DNA from: Acetobacter orleanensis
GTDB lineage: Bacteria > Pseudomonadota > Alphaproteobacteria > Acetobacterales > Acetobacteraceae
DNA length: 64,000 nt
Direction of reading: 5' to 3'
NCBI RefSeq assembly: GCF_001581005.1
Contig: NZ_LHZV01000067.1
Span: 1 to 64,000 of the forward strand
This document shows positions 55,535 to 64,000 of this stretch, in pieces. The position numbers were made by a program, and so were the translations under genes. The first letter of the stretch is position 1, and each line of letters opens with the position of its first letter. The notes under the pieces are model-generated. The model made no database searches. It had not been told where the DNA came from and worked only from the letters and a program-made list of their open reading frames with translations.

Positions 55535-56551
55535 TTAACCGCCTGTCACACTCATATGGCGGACGGGACCAGCTACCTCTCCGGGTTTTGAGCCGAGCAT
55601 GAAGTCATGCGCCAGTGGCTTGCGGTCAATGGCGGCCTGTATGCCCGCCAGAATAGCAGCGTCATCCCCGCCAGACCGCAGAATGGCGCGTAAATCCACG
55701 CCGTCTTCATGCCCGAGGCAGGTATAAAGCTGCCCCGTGCAGGACAGACGCACACGGTTACAGGTTGCGCAGAAATTGTGGCTCATGGGGGTAATAAACC
55801 CGATCCGCTGCCCCGTTTCCGCAACGCGCATATAGCGGGCTGGCCCCCCTGTACGGTCCGCCAGCGGCTCCAGCGTCCAGCGGCGCGCAAGATCAGCCTT
55901 CACGTTTGACAAAGGCAGATATCGCGCCGTCCGGTCTTCACCCGTATCTCCCATCGGCATGGTTTCAATCAGACACAGATCCGCGCTTATTTCACCACAC
56001 CATGCGAGCATGGCGTCAAACTCATCCTCATTCACGCCCGCCATGGCGACGGCATTGACCCGCACCGCAAGCCCAACCTCACGCGCCGCGCGAATACCCT
56101 CCAGCGTGGCCGACAGCTTTCCGCGTCGGGTAATGCGGGTAAAACGTGCATCATCCAGCGTATCCAGACTGACATTGACGCGCCGCACTCCGGCCTGAAA
56201 CAGAGTCTGCGCATAAAGAGCCAGCCTGCTACCATTGGTTGTGAGTGTCAGTTCTTCCAGCGTACCCTGCTGTTCAGGATGGTGCAGCCATTGGCCCAGT
56301 TCTTCAAAAAACGGGCCAATATCACGCCGCACCAGCGGCTCACCACCGGTAATCCGCAGCCGCTTGACACCATGTTTTACAAACACCTGACACAGCCGGA
56401 GCAGTTCTTCAAAATCAAGAACATCCGCGCGCGGCAGAAAAGTCATGCGTTCGGACATGCAGTATGTACACCGCATGTCACACCGATCTGTGACGGAAAC
56501 ACGAAGATAAGAGATGCGGCGCCCCGCAGGGTCCACTAAACCGGACAACAT
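55535..56551 (-). CDS. moaA: GTP 3',8-cyclase MoaA
   Basis: Radical-SAM enzyme for the first step of molybdenum cofactor synthesis. The N-terminal cluster motif is CDMRCTYCM (CX3CX2C), LRITGGEPLVRRD follows, and the C-terminal cluster ligands are CATCNRVRLSC and YTCLG. The ATG at 56551 gives 338 residues; the frame runs upstream to 56662. It lies 158 bases after manB, a gap containing a long hairpin. Other moa genes are not present here. Confidence 0.94.
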   Translation of the reverse strand: MLSGLVDPAGRRISYLRVSVTDRCDMRCTYCMSERMTFLPRADVLDFEELLRLCQVFVKHGVKRLRITGGEPLVRRDIGPFFEELGQWLHHPEQQGTLEELTLTTNGSRLALYAQTLFQAGVRRVNVSLDTLDDARFTRITRRGKLSATLEGIRAAREVGLAVRVNAVAMAGVNEDEFDAMLAWCGEISADLCLIETMPMGDTGEDRTARYLPLSNVKADLARRWTLEPLADRTGGPARYMRVAETGQRIGFITPMSHNFCATCNRVRLSCTGQLYTCLGHEDGVDLRAILRSGGDDAAILAGIQAAIDRKPLAHDFMLGSKPGEVAGPVRHMSVTGG

Positions 56552-56594
56552 AGGTCCTCTATATAGTCGTAGGAAAACATTTTGTCGAAGCCCA

Positions 56595-56664
56595 AAGTGG
56601 TCATGCAATCGGGAAACTTCAAGCCGGTGCGCGTTTCCGCTCGGGGTTGCACAACGAACCACTT
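56595..56664 (-). promoter_or_regulatory. Long three-part hairpin in the moaA leader
   Basis: Three nested stems are separated by internal loops: AAGTGGT 56595-56601 with ACCACTT 56658-56664, TGCAA 56604-56608 with TTGCA 56647-56651, and GGAAAC 56612-56617 with GTTTCC 56633-56638. It begins 44 bases before the moaA start and 46 bases after the manB stop. There is no T-run, so it may be a leader element (perhaps molybdenum-cofactor-related) or a processing site rather than a terminator. Confidence 0.45.
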
Positions 56665-56709
56665 ACCGCGCGCACTCACCCTGCCCGCTCCCTCAGTGTT
56701 CAGCAAGCG

Positions 56710-58119
56710 TTAGTGACCAGCGTTGTTCCCGGAGAAATCTGGCGCTGAAAGCCCTGACTGCGCCAGTTGCGTGACTACGGCCTGCTTTAGTCGGTCCAAA
56801 GCCGCCTCGTCTGGTCCCTCAGCCCGCACCACCAGCACAGCCTGCGTATTGGAGGCACGGAGAAGCCACCAGCCATCAGGCGTGTTGACGCGCACACCGT
56901 CAATTTCAGAAACATCCGCCCCTGCTTTCCGTAGGCGGGCGGCAACTTCCTCAATCACGTTAAACTTGCGCGTATCATCGCAGTCAAAACGCACTTCCGG
57001 CGTTGAAACCGTGCGCGGCAACGCTTCTCTTAGGGCAGAAAGCGGTTTGTCCTGACGAGAGAGAATGCCCAACAGCCTGACAGCGGCGTACAAGGCATCA
57101 TCAAACCCGTACCATTTATCAGCAAAGAAAATATGGCCGGACATTTCCCCGGCGAGCGGCGAGCCTGTTTCCGCCATTTTTGTTTTGATAAGAGAATGCC
57201 CGGTTCGCCACATCAACGGCTTGCCACCGGCCCCCTTCACTTCATCAAACAAAACCTGACTGGCTTTGACATCCGCAATAATCGTAGCACCCGGATGGGT
57301 TTTTAGAACATCACGCGCCAGCAGGATCAGAATCTGGTCTCCCCAGAGAATTTCTCCCTGATCATCCACCACGCCAATGCGGTCTGCATCACCATCAAAC
57401 GCCAGACCGATATCAGCTTTTTGGCGGCGCACTTCCGTTATGAGTTGCTCAAGATTTTTCGCAACCGTCGGGTCCGGATGATGTGCCGGGAAATGGCCAT
57501 CAATCGCACCATTCAGAACCGTATGCTCACCCGGCAATCCGGCCACCAGTTTTTGCAGGACGTCACCCGCGGCACTGTTGCCGCTATCCCAGACAACTTT
57601 CAGCGGCCTGCTGCCGCCATCCCAATCCCGCAACAGCCTGCGCACATAGTCTGTCCGCAAATCCAGCGCACGCACAGCACCCTGTTCCGCCGGAACAACA
57701 TCCCCAGTGCTGGCAAGCACACCCAGTTCCTGAATCTGCGGACCGAAAAAAGGCTTTCCGGCCAGCATCATCTTGAAACCATTATAATCTGCCGGATTAT
57801 GGCTCCCCGTCACCATCACTGCCCCATCGGCCTGCATGGTGACCGAGGCAAAATACAGCATGGGGGTCGGGCCGCACCCGACCCGCACAACGGTCAACCC
57901 GCAGGCAACCAGACCTTGAACCAACGCCTCTTCCATAGATGGAGAAGACAAGCGGCCATCATAGCCGGTTACAACCGTCTTGCCGCCACGACGCCTGACA
58001 ACACTGCCAAAGGCACGACCGATGGCAAAGGCATCTTCTATCGTAAGCGTTTTCCCGACAATCCCGCGAATATCATATTCGCGGAGACTGGTCGGGTTGA
58101 ACGTGTGGGTGAACCTCAT
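56710..58119 (-). CDS. manB: Phosphomannomutase/phosphoglucomutase
   Basis: Interconverts hexose 1- and 6-phosphates to feed polysaccharide and LPS sugars. The 469-residue protein has the phosphoserine motif [15 protein letters not shown], the metal loop [12 protein letters not shown], the sugar-binding GEMSGHIFF, and the phosphate-binding RASNTQ near the end. The ATG at 58119 shares one base with the galU stop (TGATG), so both are coupled. The bifunctional AlgC-type activity is likely but not certain. Confidence 0.93.
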   Translation of the reverse strand: MRFTHTFNPTSLREYDIRGIVGKTLTIEDAFAIGRAFGSVVRRRGGKTVVTGYDGRLSSPSMEEALVQGLVACGLTVVRVGCGPTPMLYFASVTMQADGAVMVTGSHNPADYNGFKMMLAGKPFFGPQIQELGVLASTGDVVPAEQGAVRALDLRTDYVRRLLRDWDGGSRPLKVVWDSGNSAAGDVLQKLVAGLPGEHTVLNGAIDGHFPAHHPDPTVAKNLEQLITEVRRQKADIGLAFDGDADRIGVVDDQGEILWGDQILILLARDVLKTHPGATIIADVKASQVLFDEVKGAGGKPLMWRTGHSLIKTKMAETGSPLAGEMSGHIFFADKWYGFDDALYAAVRLLGILSRQDKPLSALREALPRTVSTPEVRFDCDDTRKFNVIEEVAARLRKAGADVSEIDGVRVNTPDGWWLLRASNTQAVLVVRAEGPDEAALDRLKQAVVTQLAQSGLSAPDFSGNNAGH

Positions 58120-59003
58120 CAAATCTGAGAGGTATATTTCTTCAGAAACGCTCTCACGTCGTCAGCAAGGTCAGGCCGTTCGAGAGAGAATGCAATCTGC
58201 GCTTCAAGGAAACCGATCTTGTTTCCACAGTCAAAACGCTCGCCTTCATAGCGCAGACCATGGAACGGCACATGCCCAATGGTTTTGGCCATGGCGTCCG
58301 TCAACTGCACTTCACCACCAGCACCTTTTTCAAGCTTGGCCAGATGTTCCATGACATCTGCGGTCAGCACGTAACGGCCAATAATGGACAGGTTGGACGG
58401 TGCATCTTCCGGCTTGGGCTTTTCAACAAGGCCCTTCACTTCCACAAGACGGCCATCATCCTTGCCAATGTCCAGAATACCGTAACGGTTGGTATGTTCA
58501 CGCGGCACTTCCGTAACCGCCACAACATTTCCGCCAGTCTGGTTATAGGCGTCCACCAACTGCTTGACGCAGGAGGTGCCGGATTTCACGATATCGTCGG
58601 GCAGCAGAATGGCAAACGGGTCATCCCCGATAAAGCTGCGGGCACACCAGATGGCATGACCCAGACCGAGCGGTTCCTGCTGACGCACAGCAACCAGAGC
58701 CCCTGCTTCAATGGAGCTGGGCTCCAGAGCCTTCAGCGTATCCAGCTTGTTGCGTTCACGCAGGGTCGCTTCAAGTTCATACGCAATATCAAAATAATCG
58801 ATCAGAGAATCTTTGCCACGCCCTGTGATCAGGCAGAATTCTTCAATTCCGGCTTCACGCGCTTCATCAATGGCGTACTGAATCAGAGGCCGGTCAACGA
58901 CTGTCAGCATTTCCTTCGGCATGGCCTTGGTCGCCGGAAGGAAGCGTGTACCTAGCCCTGCAACCGGCAGGACTGCTTTACGTAAAGGCTTGGGCTTGGA
59001 CAC
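58119..59003 (-). CDS. galU: UTP-glucose-1-phosphate uridylyltransferase
   Basis: Makes UDP-glucose for exopolysaccharide, LPS and cellulose. The 294-residue protein has the nucleotide motif [40 protein letters not shown], and [10 protein letters not shown]. The start is a GTG at 59003 with AGGTG upstream. It is the first gene of galU-manB(-moaA), which would supply UDP-glucose from glucose 6-phosphate in two linked steps. Confidence 0.95.
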   Translation of the reverse strand: MSKPKPLRKAVLPVAGLGTRFLPATKAMPKEMLTVVDRPLIQYAIDEAREAGIEEFCLITGRGKDSLIDYFDIAYELEATLRERNKLDTLKALEPSSIEAGALVAVRQQEPLGLGHAIWCARSFIGDDPFAILLPDDIVKSGTSCVKQLVDAYNQTGGNVVAVTEVPREHTNRYGILDIGKDDGRLVEVKGLVEKPKPEDAPSNLSIIGRYVLTADVMEHLAKLEKGAGGEVQLTDAMAKTIGHVPFHGLRYEGERFDCGNKIGFLEAQIAFSLERPDLADDVRAFLKKYTSQI

Positions 59004-59259
59004 GAATACGACACCTTAAAAATAAGTTATAAACAAAGTGACCTCTGTGGCACGTAATCGCGGGAAGCCCCTTTCGTCAAATCAATCCTGCCCCCCATCA
59101 AAACTGAGAGCGCTTACACGAAAGCGCGCAGGATTCGTCTGACCGATACAGCAACAAAGCTCAGGGGTCTCTTAAACCGGGAAAGCTGGGCCTGAATATG
59201 GCCAAACGAGCCAGATTGCTGCTCTAATCTGTTAAAAATTTAATATTTTGAGAAAAAAC
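59004..59259. other. Intergenic stretch upstream of galU
   Basis: No gene is visible. The part nearest galU is AT-rich (TAAAAATAAGTTATAAAC) and probably holds its promoter. A small GAGAGCGCTTACACGAAAGCGC hairpin-like stretch is near 59110. The far end (59230-59260) is an AT-rich tail of the tRNA-Leu terminator. Confidence 0.4.
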
Positions 59260-59307
59260 AGCTCTCACAGAAATCAGAAGGATTTCAAACTGATTTTTGT
59301 GAGAGCT
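59260..59307 (-). terminator. Strong intrinsic terminator of tRNA-Leu
   Basis: AGCTCTCACAGAAATCAG (59260-59277) and CTGATTTTTGTGAGAGCT (59290-59307) form an 18-bp stem with one G-T pair and a 12-base loop. On the minus strand it follows the tRNA by 6 bases and is followed by GTTTTTTCTC, a proper U-tract. Confidence 0.85.
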
Positions 59308-59313
59308 GAAAAA

Positions 59314-59400
59314 TGGTGCGGTCGAGAAGACTCGAACTTCCACGGGGTATTCCCCCACAAGCACCTCAAGCTTGCGCGTCTACCATTCCGCCACGACCGC
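59314..59400 (-). tRNA. tRNA-Leu (GAG)
   Basis: An 87-base class II tRNA with a long variable arm and encoded CCA. The acceptor pairs GCGGTCG with CGACCGC, the anticodon arm is CAAGC-TTGAGGT-GCTTG with anticodon GAG, the variable arm includes GGGG and CCCC, and the T arm contains GTTCGAGTC. It is followed by its own terminator. Confidence 0.94.
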
Positions 59401-59473
59401 ACGTGACAACCAGCATCTGAAAGGCGATACCGTTTGGTGAGAAGCCCTATAACCGAAGCGAGAACACGCGGCA

Positions 59474-60163
59474 ATGACCAATGGATGTTTTTTATGGGAA
59501 ATAAGCAAAAAGCCCGTTCCCTACCCTGCCGCACTGACACGGATGCAAACTTTGGCGCGGGACATCCGCGCTGATGAGGCAAAGGAACGGGTCTGGCTGC
59601 TGGAACATCCCCCCCTTTTTACGGCAGGCACCTCCGCCAAAGAGGAAGACCTCTTCAACCCGCATAACTACCCGACCTTTGAGGCTGGGCGGGGTGGGCA
59701 ATGGACCTATCACGGGCCGGGGCAGCGAATCGCTTACGTCATGATGGACCTGCATAATCCGCATGGGGAAGTTCGTGCGCGGGATGTGCGATCTTACGTT
59801 CACGGGCTTGAAGAATGGGTCATTCGCACCCTCGCGACATTCGGGCTGAAAGGGGAATGTCGTGACGGGCGCGTAGGTGTGTGGGTGATAGACCCCGCAA
59901 CCGGGCTGGAAGAAAAAATTGCCGCCATCGGGGTCCGCGTCTCACGCTGGGTAAGCTGGCACGGGGTCTCCATCAACTTGAATCCCCGCATGTCGGATTT
60001 TGACGGCATTGTGCCCTGCGGCATCCGTGAGTTTGGCGTTACCAGTTTTGAAAAGTTGGGGCTGAATGTCACGATGCCGCAGCTTGATGCCGCACTTGCA
60101 GAAAACTGGCGGACTGTTTTTGGCAGCACGCCGTCCGCGCTCATGCCTCTCCAAGACGAATAA
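59474..60163 (+). CDS. lipB: Lipoyl(octanoyl) transferase LipB
   Basis: Transfers octanoate from ACP to lipoate-dependent enzymes. The 229-residue protein has [33 protein letters not shown], and the catalytic pair: Lys in [14 protein letters not shown] and Cys in [14 protein letters not shown]. It is divergent from tRNA-Leu. Its end overlaps the convergent LolA-like gene by 23 bases. Confidence 0.95.
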   Translation: MTNGCFLWEISKKPVPYPAALTRMQTLARDIRADEAKERVWLLEHPPLFTAGTSAKEEDLFNPHNYPTFEAGRGGQWTYHGPGQRIAYVMMDLHNPHGEVRARDVRSYVHGLEEWVIRTLATFGLKGECRDGRVGVWVIDPATGLEEKIAAIGVRVSRWVSWHGVSINLNPRMSDFDGIVPCGIREFGVTSFEKLGLNVTMPQLDAALAENWRTVFGSTPSALMPLQDE

Positions 60164-60713
60164 ACAGGGTCCGCTGCCGTTCATCCAGAATGCGAATTTC
60201 GTAGAGGTCTAGAACGCCGCCTGCATCCCGGAAAATCAGTGTCACCAGCCCTTGTGACGGATTTTCCGTGCGGGTGAGCGAAATCTGCAAAATCCCCGGC
60301 GGTTTTTGAATATCCGTCACCGTGACGGGGCCGGACAGTGTGATGGGATTTCCCATCAGCACACCCAGCGGATTATGGGCCAGCCCCATGCGTGTTTCAG
60401 AACCTGTCTGACTGTCCTTGAACACGGCGTGCGCACCGGACGCCTCAAGGTCCATTTTATGCGGCACGCTGTAGTTAAGGTGCAGGTAGCCAGCGTGATA
60501 CGTCAGCAGCCCTCCGCCTGTCGCCCCGTTCGGCCATGTCTGCGTAAACGGCACATTCTCGAGTTTTGCGGCCCGCAGCCATGCTTCTACCCGCGCCGTA
60601 TCACTGGCCTGTGGTGCGGTGCGCCCTCCCTGCCCGGTGGCGCACGCAGCCAGAAAAGCCGGAGCCAGCACCATCACTGTGCGGCGGCTCAAGCCAGACA
60701 TCTTTTGACTCAT
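60141..60713 (-). CDS. LolA-like protein with a lipoprotein signal
   Basis: A 190-residue protein whose mature part has the LolA beta-fold pattern ([57 protein letters not shown]). LolA carries lipoproteins across the periplasm and is normally soluble. Here the leader [16 protein letters not shown] ends in a lipobox (LAAC), predicting lipidation. The ATG at 60713 overlaps the bolA stop as ATGA; an ATG at 60701 is also possible. Confidence 0.82.
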   Translation of the reverse strand: MSQKMSGLSRRTVMVLAPAFLAACATGQGGRTAPQASDTARVEAWLRAAKLENVPFTQTWPNGATGGGLLTYHAGYLHLNYSVPHKMDLEASGAHAVFKDSQTGSETRMGLAHNPLGVLMGNPITLSGPVTVTDIQKPPGILQISLTRTENPSQGLVTLIFRDAGGVLDLYEIRILDERQRTLFIRLGEA

Positions 60714-61045
60714 GCAAGAGCGCTTTCTTCTTCCGGCGTGCGGAGTGTCAAAGCAAGGGCATGCAAACCGCTGCCAAATTCGTAGCACAACGCATCATGC
60801 ACCATGCGGGACCGGTTGACCCGGCTCACGCCCGCAAACACATGGCTGACAAGATGCACGCGAAAATGCGTCTCCGTCGCTCCGGCTTCCGGGCCACGCG
60901 GCTTGGTCACATGGTGCGCATGGCGGCTGCTTTCATCCAGAATGTCAAGCCGCGCGGGTTCAAAGGCGGCCGTCAGAGTCTCCCGCACCCGACGGGCACG
61001 GAGGCCATCTGCCTCAGTCGTGGAAGCTGAATTGCGTTGCGTCAT
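60710..61045 (-). CDS. bolA: BolA-family protein
   Basis: A 111-residue BolA-like protein, expected to work with monothiol glutaredoxins in Fe-S handling. The conserved region is LDILDESSRHAHHVTK ... GATETHFRVHLVSHVFAGVSR, with MVHDALCYEFGSGLHALALT at the end. It is coupled to the LolA-like gene and divergent from the J-domain gene by 47 bases. bolA next to a J-domain gene and cobS is common in alphaproteobacteria. Confidence 0.92.
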   Translation of the reverse strand: MTQRNSASTTEADGLRARRVRETLTAAFEPARLDILDESSRHAHHVTKPRGPEAGATETHFRVHLVSHVFAGVSRVNRSRMVHDALCYEFGSGLHALALTLRTPEEESALA

Positions 61046-61092
61046 CCTACGTTCCCTCTTGCACTGAACACACCAGCACGCACATAACCCTC

Positions 61093-61701
61093 ATGATGAA
61101 GCGAAGGAATACCCGTCACCGGGCGTTCGATCCGGACCCGGATGCGCCCCAGCGCTGCTGTGACATGCCTAATTGTGAAAAGCCGGCAGGCTACCGTGCC
61201 CCCCGCTCACGCGAGACTCTTAACCAGTATTACTGGTTCTGCCTCGAGCATGTGCGGGAGTATAACGCACGGTGGGATTACTACAAAGGGATGTCACCCG
61301 GCCAGATAGAAGCGCATTTGCGTGCCGATATCGCATGGGATCGGCCGTCCTGGGCGTTTGGCCAGAGTGCAAAGCCGGGCAAGCAGACGTTTCAGGAAGA
61401 AGACGTGCTCGACCCGCTTGATATTCTGGGCCAGAACCGCCGCTCCCGCGCGGAACGTGTTAAAAACCGTGGGCGGCCTGAAACGCCCGACGCGCTGCGT
61501 GAACCGCTGGCAACACTCGGCCTGCCATGGCCCGTCACGCTGGAAGATGCAAAAGCGCGTTACCGCTCTCTAGCCCGCAAGCACCACCCGGATGCCAATA
61601 ATGGTGATAAGCGCTCGGAAGAGCGCCTGAAAAGCATCAATGTTGCGTTCACGGTCGTCAGGGCACATCTTACATCACGGGACCTCGAAAAAGCGGGGTG
61701 A
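61093..61701 (+). CDS. J-domain protein linked to cobS
   Basis: A 202-residue co-chaperone-like protein. The N-terminal half has a possible zinc site (CCDMPNCEKPAGYRAPRS, then YYWFCLEHVREYNARWDYY). The C-terminal 65 residues are a J domain with the HPD motif in YRSLARKHHPDANNGDK, which would stimulate an Hsp70 ATPase. Its place directly before cobS and cobT suggests help in building the cobaltochelatase; this is inference from linkage. Confidence 0.88.
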   Translation: MMKRRNTRHRAFDPDPDAPQRCCDMPNCEKPAGYRAPRSRETLNQYYWFCLEHVREYNARWDYYKGMSPGQIEAHLRADIAWDRPSWAFGQSAKPGKQTFQEEDVLDPLDILGQNRRSRAERVKNRGRPETPDALREPLATLGLPWPVTLEDAKARYRSLARKHHPDANNGDKRSEERLKSINVAFTVVRAHLTSRDLEKAG

Positions 61702-61802
61702 CCATGCCATGCTGCCAGCGTTATGACGGGGCAGCCCGGACACACCCTACACTGTGTCTGCCTGCTTTGATCGGAATGCTCCACCTACCAGACGGATAAA
61801 GA

Positions 61803-62801
61803 ATGACTGATTCTGCCAGCCTGAGCCCTACAGGCGCTCTTCCCCCGATTTCAGCTCTTTCTGCGCCTGATCTTCAGGTTTCTGTGCGCGAGGTGTTTGG
61901 GCTCTATTCTGACATGATGGTTCCGGCCTTCTCCATCCGCACGGAGCATGTGCCCGAAATTGATACCGCCTATCTGTTTGACCATGACACCACGCTGGCC
62001 ATTCTGGCAGGCTTCGCCTTCAACCGCCGCGTGATGGTGCAGGGCTTCCACGGAACCGGCAAATCCTCCCATATCGAACAGATTTCCGCCCGACTGAACT
62101 GGCCGTGTGTGCGCATCAATCTGGATAGCCATGTCTCCCGTATCGATCTGATCGGCAAGGATGCCATTGTGGTGCGGGACGGCCAGCAGATTACAGAATT
62201 TCAGGAAGGCCTACTGCCGTGGTGCCTCCAGCACCCCTGCGCTCTGGTGTTTGATGAATATGACGCAGGCCGCCCGGATGTGATGTTCGTCATCCAGCGC
62301 GTGCTGGAAGTGGAAGGTCAGTTGACCCTGCTTGATCAGAACCGCGTGATCAAACCGCATCCGTGGTTCCGCCTGTTTGCCACCGCCAACACCATCGGGC
62401 TGGGGGATACGACCGGCTTGTATCACGGCACGCAGCAGATCAATCAGGGCCAGATGGACCGCTGGAACATCGTCACCTCCCTGAACTATCTGCCCCATGC
62501 GCAGGAAGTGGGCATCGTCATGTCCCGCATGGGTATCAGCCCGGATGACAGAGAAGCCCGCCGCACGATTGAAAGCATGGTCGCCCTCGCGGAACTGACA
62601 CGCGCAGGCTTTATGGCGGGAGACCTTTCCACCGTCATGTCCCCGCGCTCTGTTATTGCGTGGGCTGAAAACGAGAAAATTTTCAAGGACACGGCTTTTG
62701 CCTTCCGCGTCACCTTCCTCAACAAGTGTGATGAAGCGGAACGCGGCATGGTGGCGGAGTATTATCAGCGCTGCTTCAATAAAAGCCCCTTGCCCCGATA
62801 A
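61803..62801 (+). CDS. cobS: Cobaltochelatase subunit CobS
   Basis: AAA+ subunit of the ATP-dependent aerobic cobaltochelatase (CobNST), which inserts cobalt into hydrogenobyrinic acid diamide. The 332-residue protein has Walker [14 protein letters not shown] (residue about 82), Walker [17 protein letters not shown], and sensor region [20 protein letters not shown]. It precedes cobT by 36 bases. cobN is not in the window. Confidence 0.95.
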   Translation: MTDSASLSPTGALPPISALSAPDLQVSVREVFGLYSDMMVPAFSIRTEHVPEIDTAYLFDHDTTLAILAGFAFNRRVMVQGFHGTGKSSHIEQISARLNWPCVRINLDSHVSRIDLIGKDAIVVRDGQQITEFQEGLLPWCLQHPCALVFDEYDAGRPDVMFVIQRVLEVEGQLTLLDQNRVIKPHPWFRLFATANTIGLGDTTGLYHGTQQINQGQMDRWNIVTSLNYLPHAQEVGIVMSRMGISPDDREARRTIESMVALAELTRAGFMAGDLSTVMSPRSVIAWAENEKIFKDTAFAFRVTFLNKCDEAERGMVAEYYQRCFNKSPLPR

Positions 62802-62837
62802 GGGTGCCTCAAGCACGAACGGAGAGCGGCTTTAGCA

Positions 62838-64000
62838 ATGGCTGACAGCAGGAAAGGAGCGCACGCTCCACCGTCTGGCCATAACCGGCCAGAAAGCGAG
62901 TCCGGGCAGACCAAAGTGGATGCCTTCAAGCAGGCCACGGCGGCAACGCTGCGGGCAATCGGCGGGCAGCGGGATACGGACGTGTCGTTCCACACAGGCA
63001 ACATGCCTGTGGGACCGATCAGCCTTGCCGGAAAAATCCGCCTACCCCAGCCCTCCCGCCATATGGATGCGGAAGAAATTGAGCGTATCCGCGGGGCCGC
63101 CGATGCGCAGGCGTTGCGGGTGAAGCATCATGATTTTGACCTGCACCGCACCCACCAGCCAGACGATTCCGTGGCGCGAGAAGTGTATGACGCCCTTGAG
63201 CAGGCCCGTATCGAGGCTGTCGGCGCGCGGCACATGCGCGGGGTTGCGGCAAACCTGCGCCACAGGCTGGAAAATGACTGCAAAGCAGCAGGGCTGGACC
63301 GGATTACGGACCCTGCCGAGCTTTCCCCAGCGGTTGCGCTGGAACTGCTGGCCCGTGAGTATCTGACGGGCGAAGCGGCACCTGACGCCGCGCAAACCAT
63401 TCTGCGTAAATGGCAGGCCACCCTTTCTCCACAAGCCCGGACGGCTCTAAAAAATCTCGCACTCAGTCAGGATGATCAGGCCGCTTACTCCAAAGCGACC
63501 CGGAAACTTCTGGCAGCCTGCTCTCTGACGGAGGATGAAAGCCCGTCTGACGAGATGGACGCCGATGAAAACGGTGCCGACTCTGCCGCCGGGGATGACG
63601 AAAACAACGCCCCGCCCCCGGAAGGACAGGAAGAGAACGTTCCACCAGAGCCGGACTCCTCATCCGACCCCGTCCCGCAGCCGGAACTGATGGGCGGCGG
63701 CGGAGAAGCCTCGCCCGAAACACTGGAAGAAGAGCGGGAAGGGCAAGGCTCGGATGGCACGGGTGAAGCCGCAGGGCCGGGCGGCAACCCGGACCGTGAA
63801 CCCGGAGAAACTGCTGGAGGCTACCACGCCTACACCACGGCCTTTGATGAAGAAATCAAAGCCGAAGACCTGTGTGACCCAGAAGAGTTGAACCGCCTGC
63901 GGCACCAGCTTGATGTGCAACTGGCCACGCTGCATGGTGTTGTCTCCCGACTGGCCAACAAGCTGCAACGTCGCCTGATGGCGCAACAAACGCGCTCATG
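62838..64000 (+). CDS. cobT: Cobaltochelatase subunit CobT (3' end outside the window)
   Basis: The second AAA+ partner of cobaltochelatase. 387 residues are visible and open to the edge. The N-terminal part ([36 protein letters not shown]) matches CobT, followed by a long acidic, low-complexity segment (residues about 230-325), which is normal for the family and precedes the metal-binding vWA domain. The visible part stops before that domain. Confidence 0.93.
   Translation, partial: MADSRKGAHAPPSGHNRPESESGQTKVDAFKQATAATLRAIGGQRDTDVSFHTGNMPVGPISLAGKIRLPQPSRHMDAEEIERIRGAADAQALRVKHHDFDLHRTHQPDDSVAREVYDALEQARIEAVGARHMRGVAANLRHRLENDCKAAGLDRITDPAELSPAVALELLAREYLTGEAAPDAAQTILRKWQATLSPQARTALKNLALSQDDQAAYSKATRKLLAACSLTEDESPSDEMDADENGADSAAGDDENNAPPPEGQEENVPPEPDSSSDPVPQPELMGGGGEASPETLEEEREGQGSDGTGEAAGPGGNPDREPGETAGGYHAYTTAFDEEIKAEDLCDPEELNRLRHQLDVQLATLHGVVSRLANKLQRRLMAQQTRS

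Noticed and set aside
1-64000. CRISPR arrays, insertion sequences, prophage genes and long direct repeats
   Set aside because: None were seen: no spaced direct repeats, transposases, integrases, or phage structural genes; composition looks uniform by eye.

Overview
The window is ordinary chromosomal DNA from an alphaproteobacterium, most probably an acetic acid bacterium (Acetobacteraceae, Acetobacter-like). The clues are the protein sequences, malate:quinone oxidoreductase, the aerobic CobS/CobT cobaltochelatase genes, the alphaproteobacterial marker families DUF2849, DUF934, DUF4167 and DUF1178, and the order lysC-rodZ-ispG-hisS-prfA-prmC-DUF4167. This is inferred from reading translations; no database was searched. 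Genes are packed into operons with many ATGA or GTGA stop/start overlaps. I saw no insertion sequence, prophage, CRISPR array, integron or toxin-antitoxin pair.

Layout. 1-6.4 kb (minus): a sulfite-reductase operon (DUF2849, cysI, DUF934) runs into lipid A/Kdo genes (a DUF374-WaaA fusion, lpxK, an LpxL-type acyltransferase cut by the window edge). 6.5-12.8 kb (minus): sulfate activation and uptake (cysH, cysD, cysNC, cysT, cysW, cysA). Together these take sulfate from import to sulfide, and their two promoter regions share a 16-base operator-like word. 12.9-13.6 kb is the largest gene-poor stretch. 13.6-18.3 kb: a DUF333 lipoprotein, a LysR regulator divergent from an SDR dehydrogenase, threonine aldolase behind a structured leader, and bioB. 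18.3-20.2 kb: queE-queC-queD for the preQ0 pathway. 20.3-26.2 kb: mqo, an OsmC protein, aroC, fabI, pdxH and a tandem universal stress protein.

26.3-34.2 kb (minus): mltB-rlpA-dacA-tmk-holB-metG-tatD-MBL hydrolase, joining cell-wall enzymes with replication and translation genes. 34.5-37 kb: a DedA membrane protein translationally coupled to an uncharacterised ATP-grasp enzyme, followed by an uncharacterised protein; this is the most plausible undescribed functional unit. 37.1-40.4 kb: amino-acid permease, uppP, mlaD and tRNA-Met. 40.6-50.2 kb: the lysC-to-DUF4167 block, interrupted by a small exported protein on the opposite strand. 50.3-55.5 kb: ubiG, lactonase, DUF2147, DUF1178, grxC, comF and a methyltransferase. 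55.5-59.4 kb (minus): galU-manB-moaA, with a hairpin leader before moaA, and a tRNA-Leu with its own strong terminator. 59.5-64 kb: lipB, a LolA-like lipoprotein, bolA, a J-domain protein, cobS and the start of cobT.

The best leads are the four-way-junction RNA before threonine aldolase, the DedA/ATP-grasp pair, the shared cys operator, the moaA leader hairpin and the DUF374-WaaA fusion.
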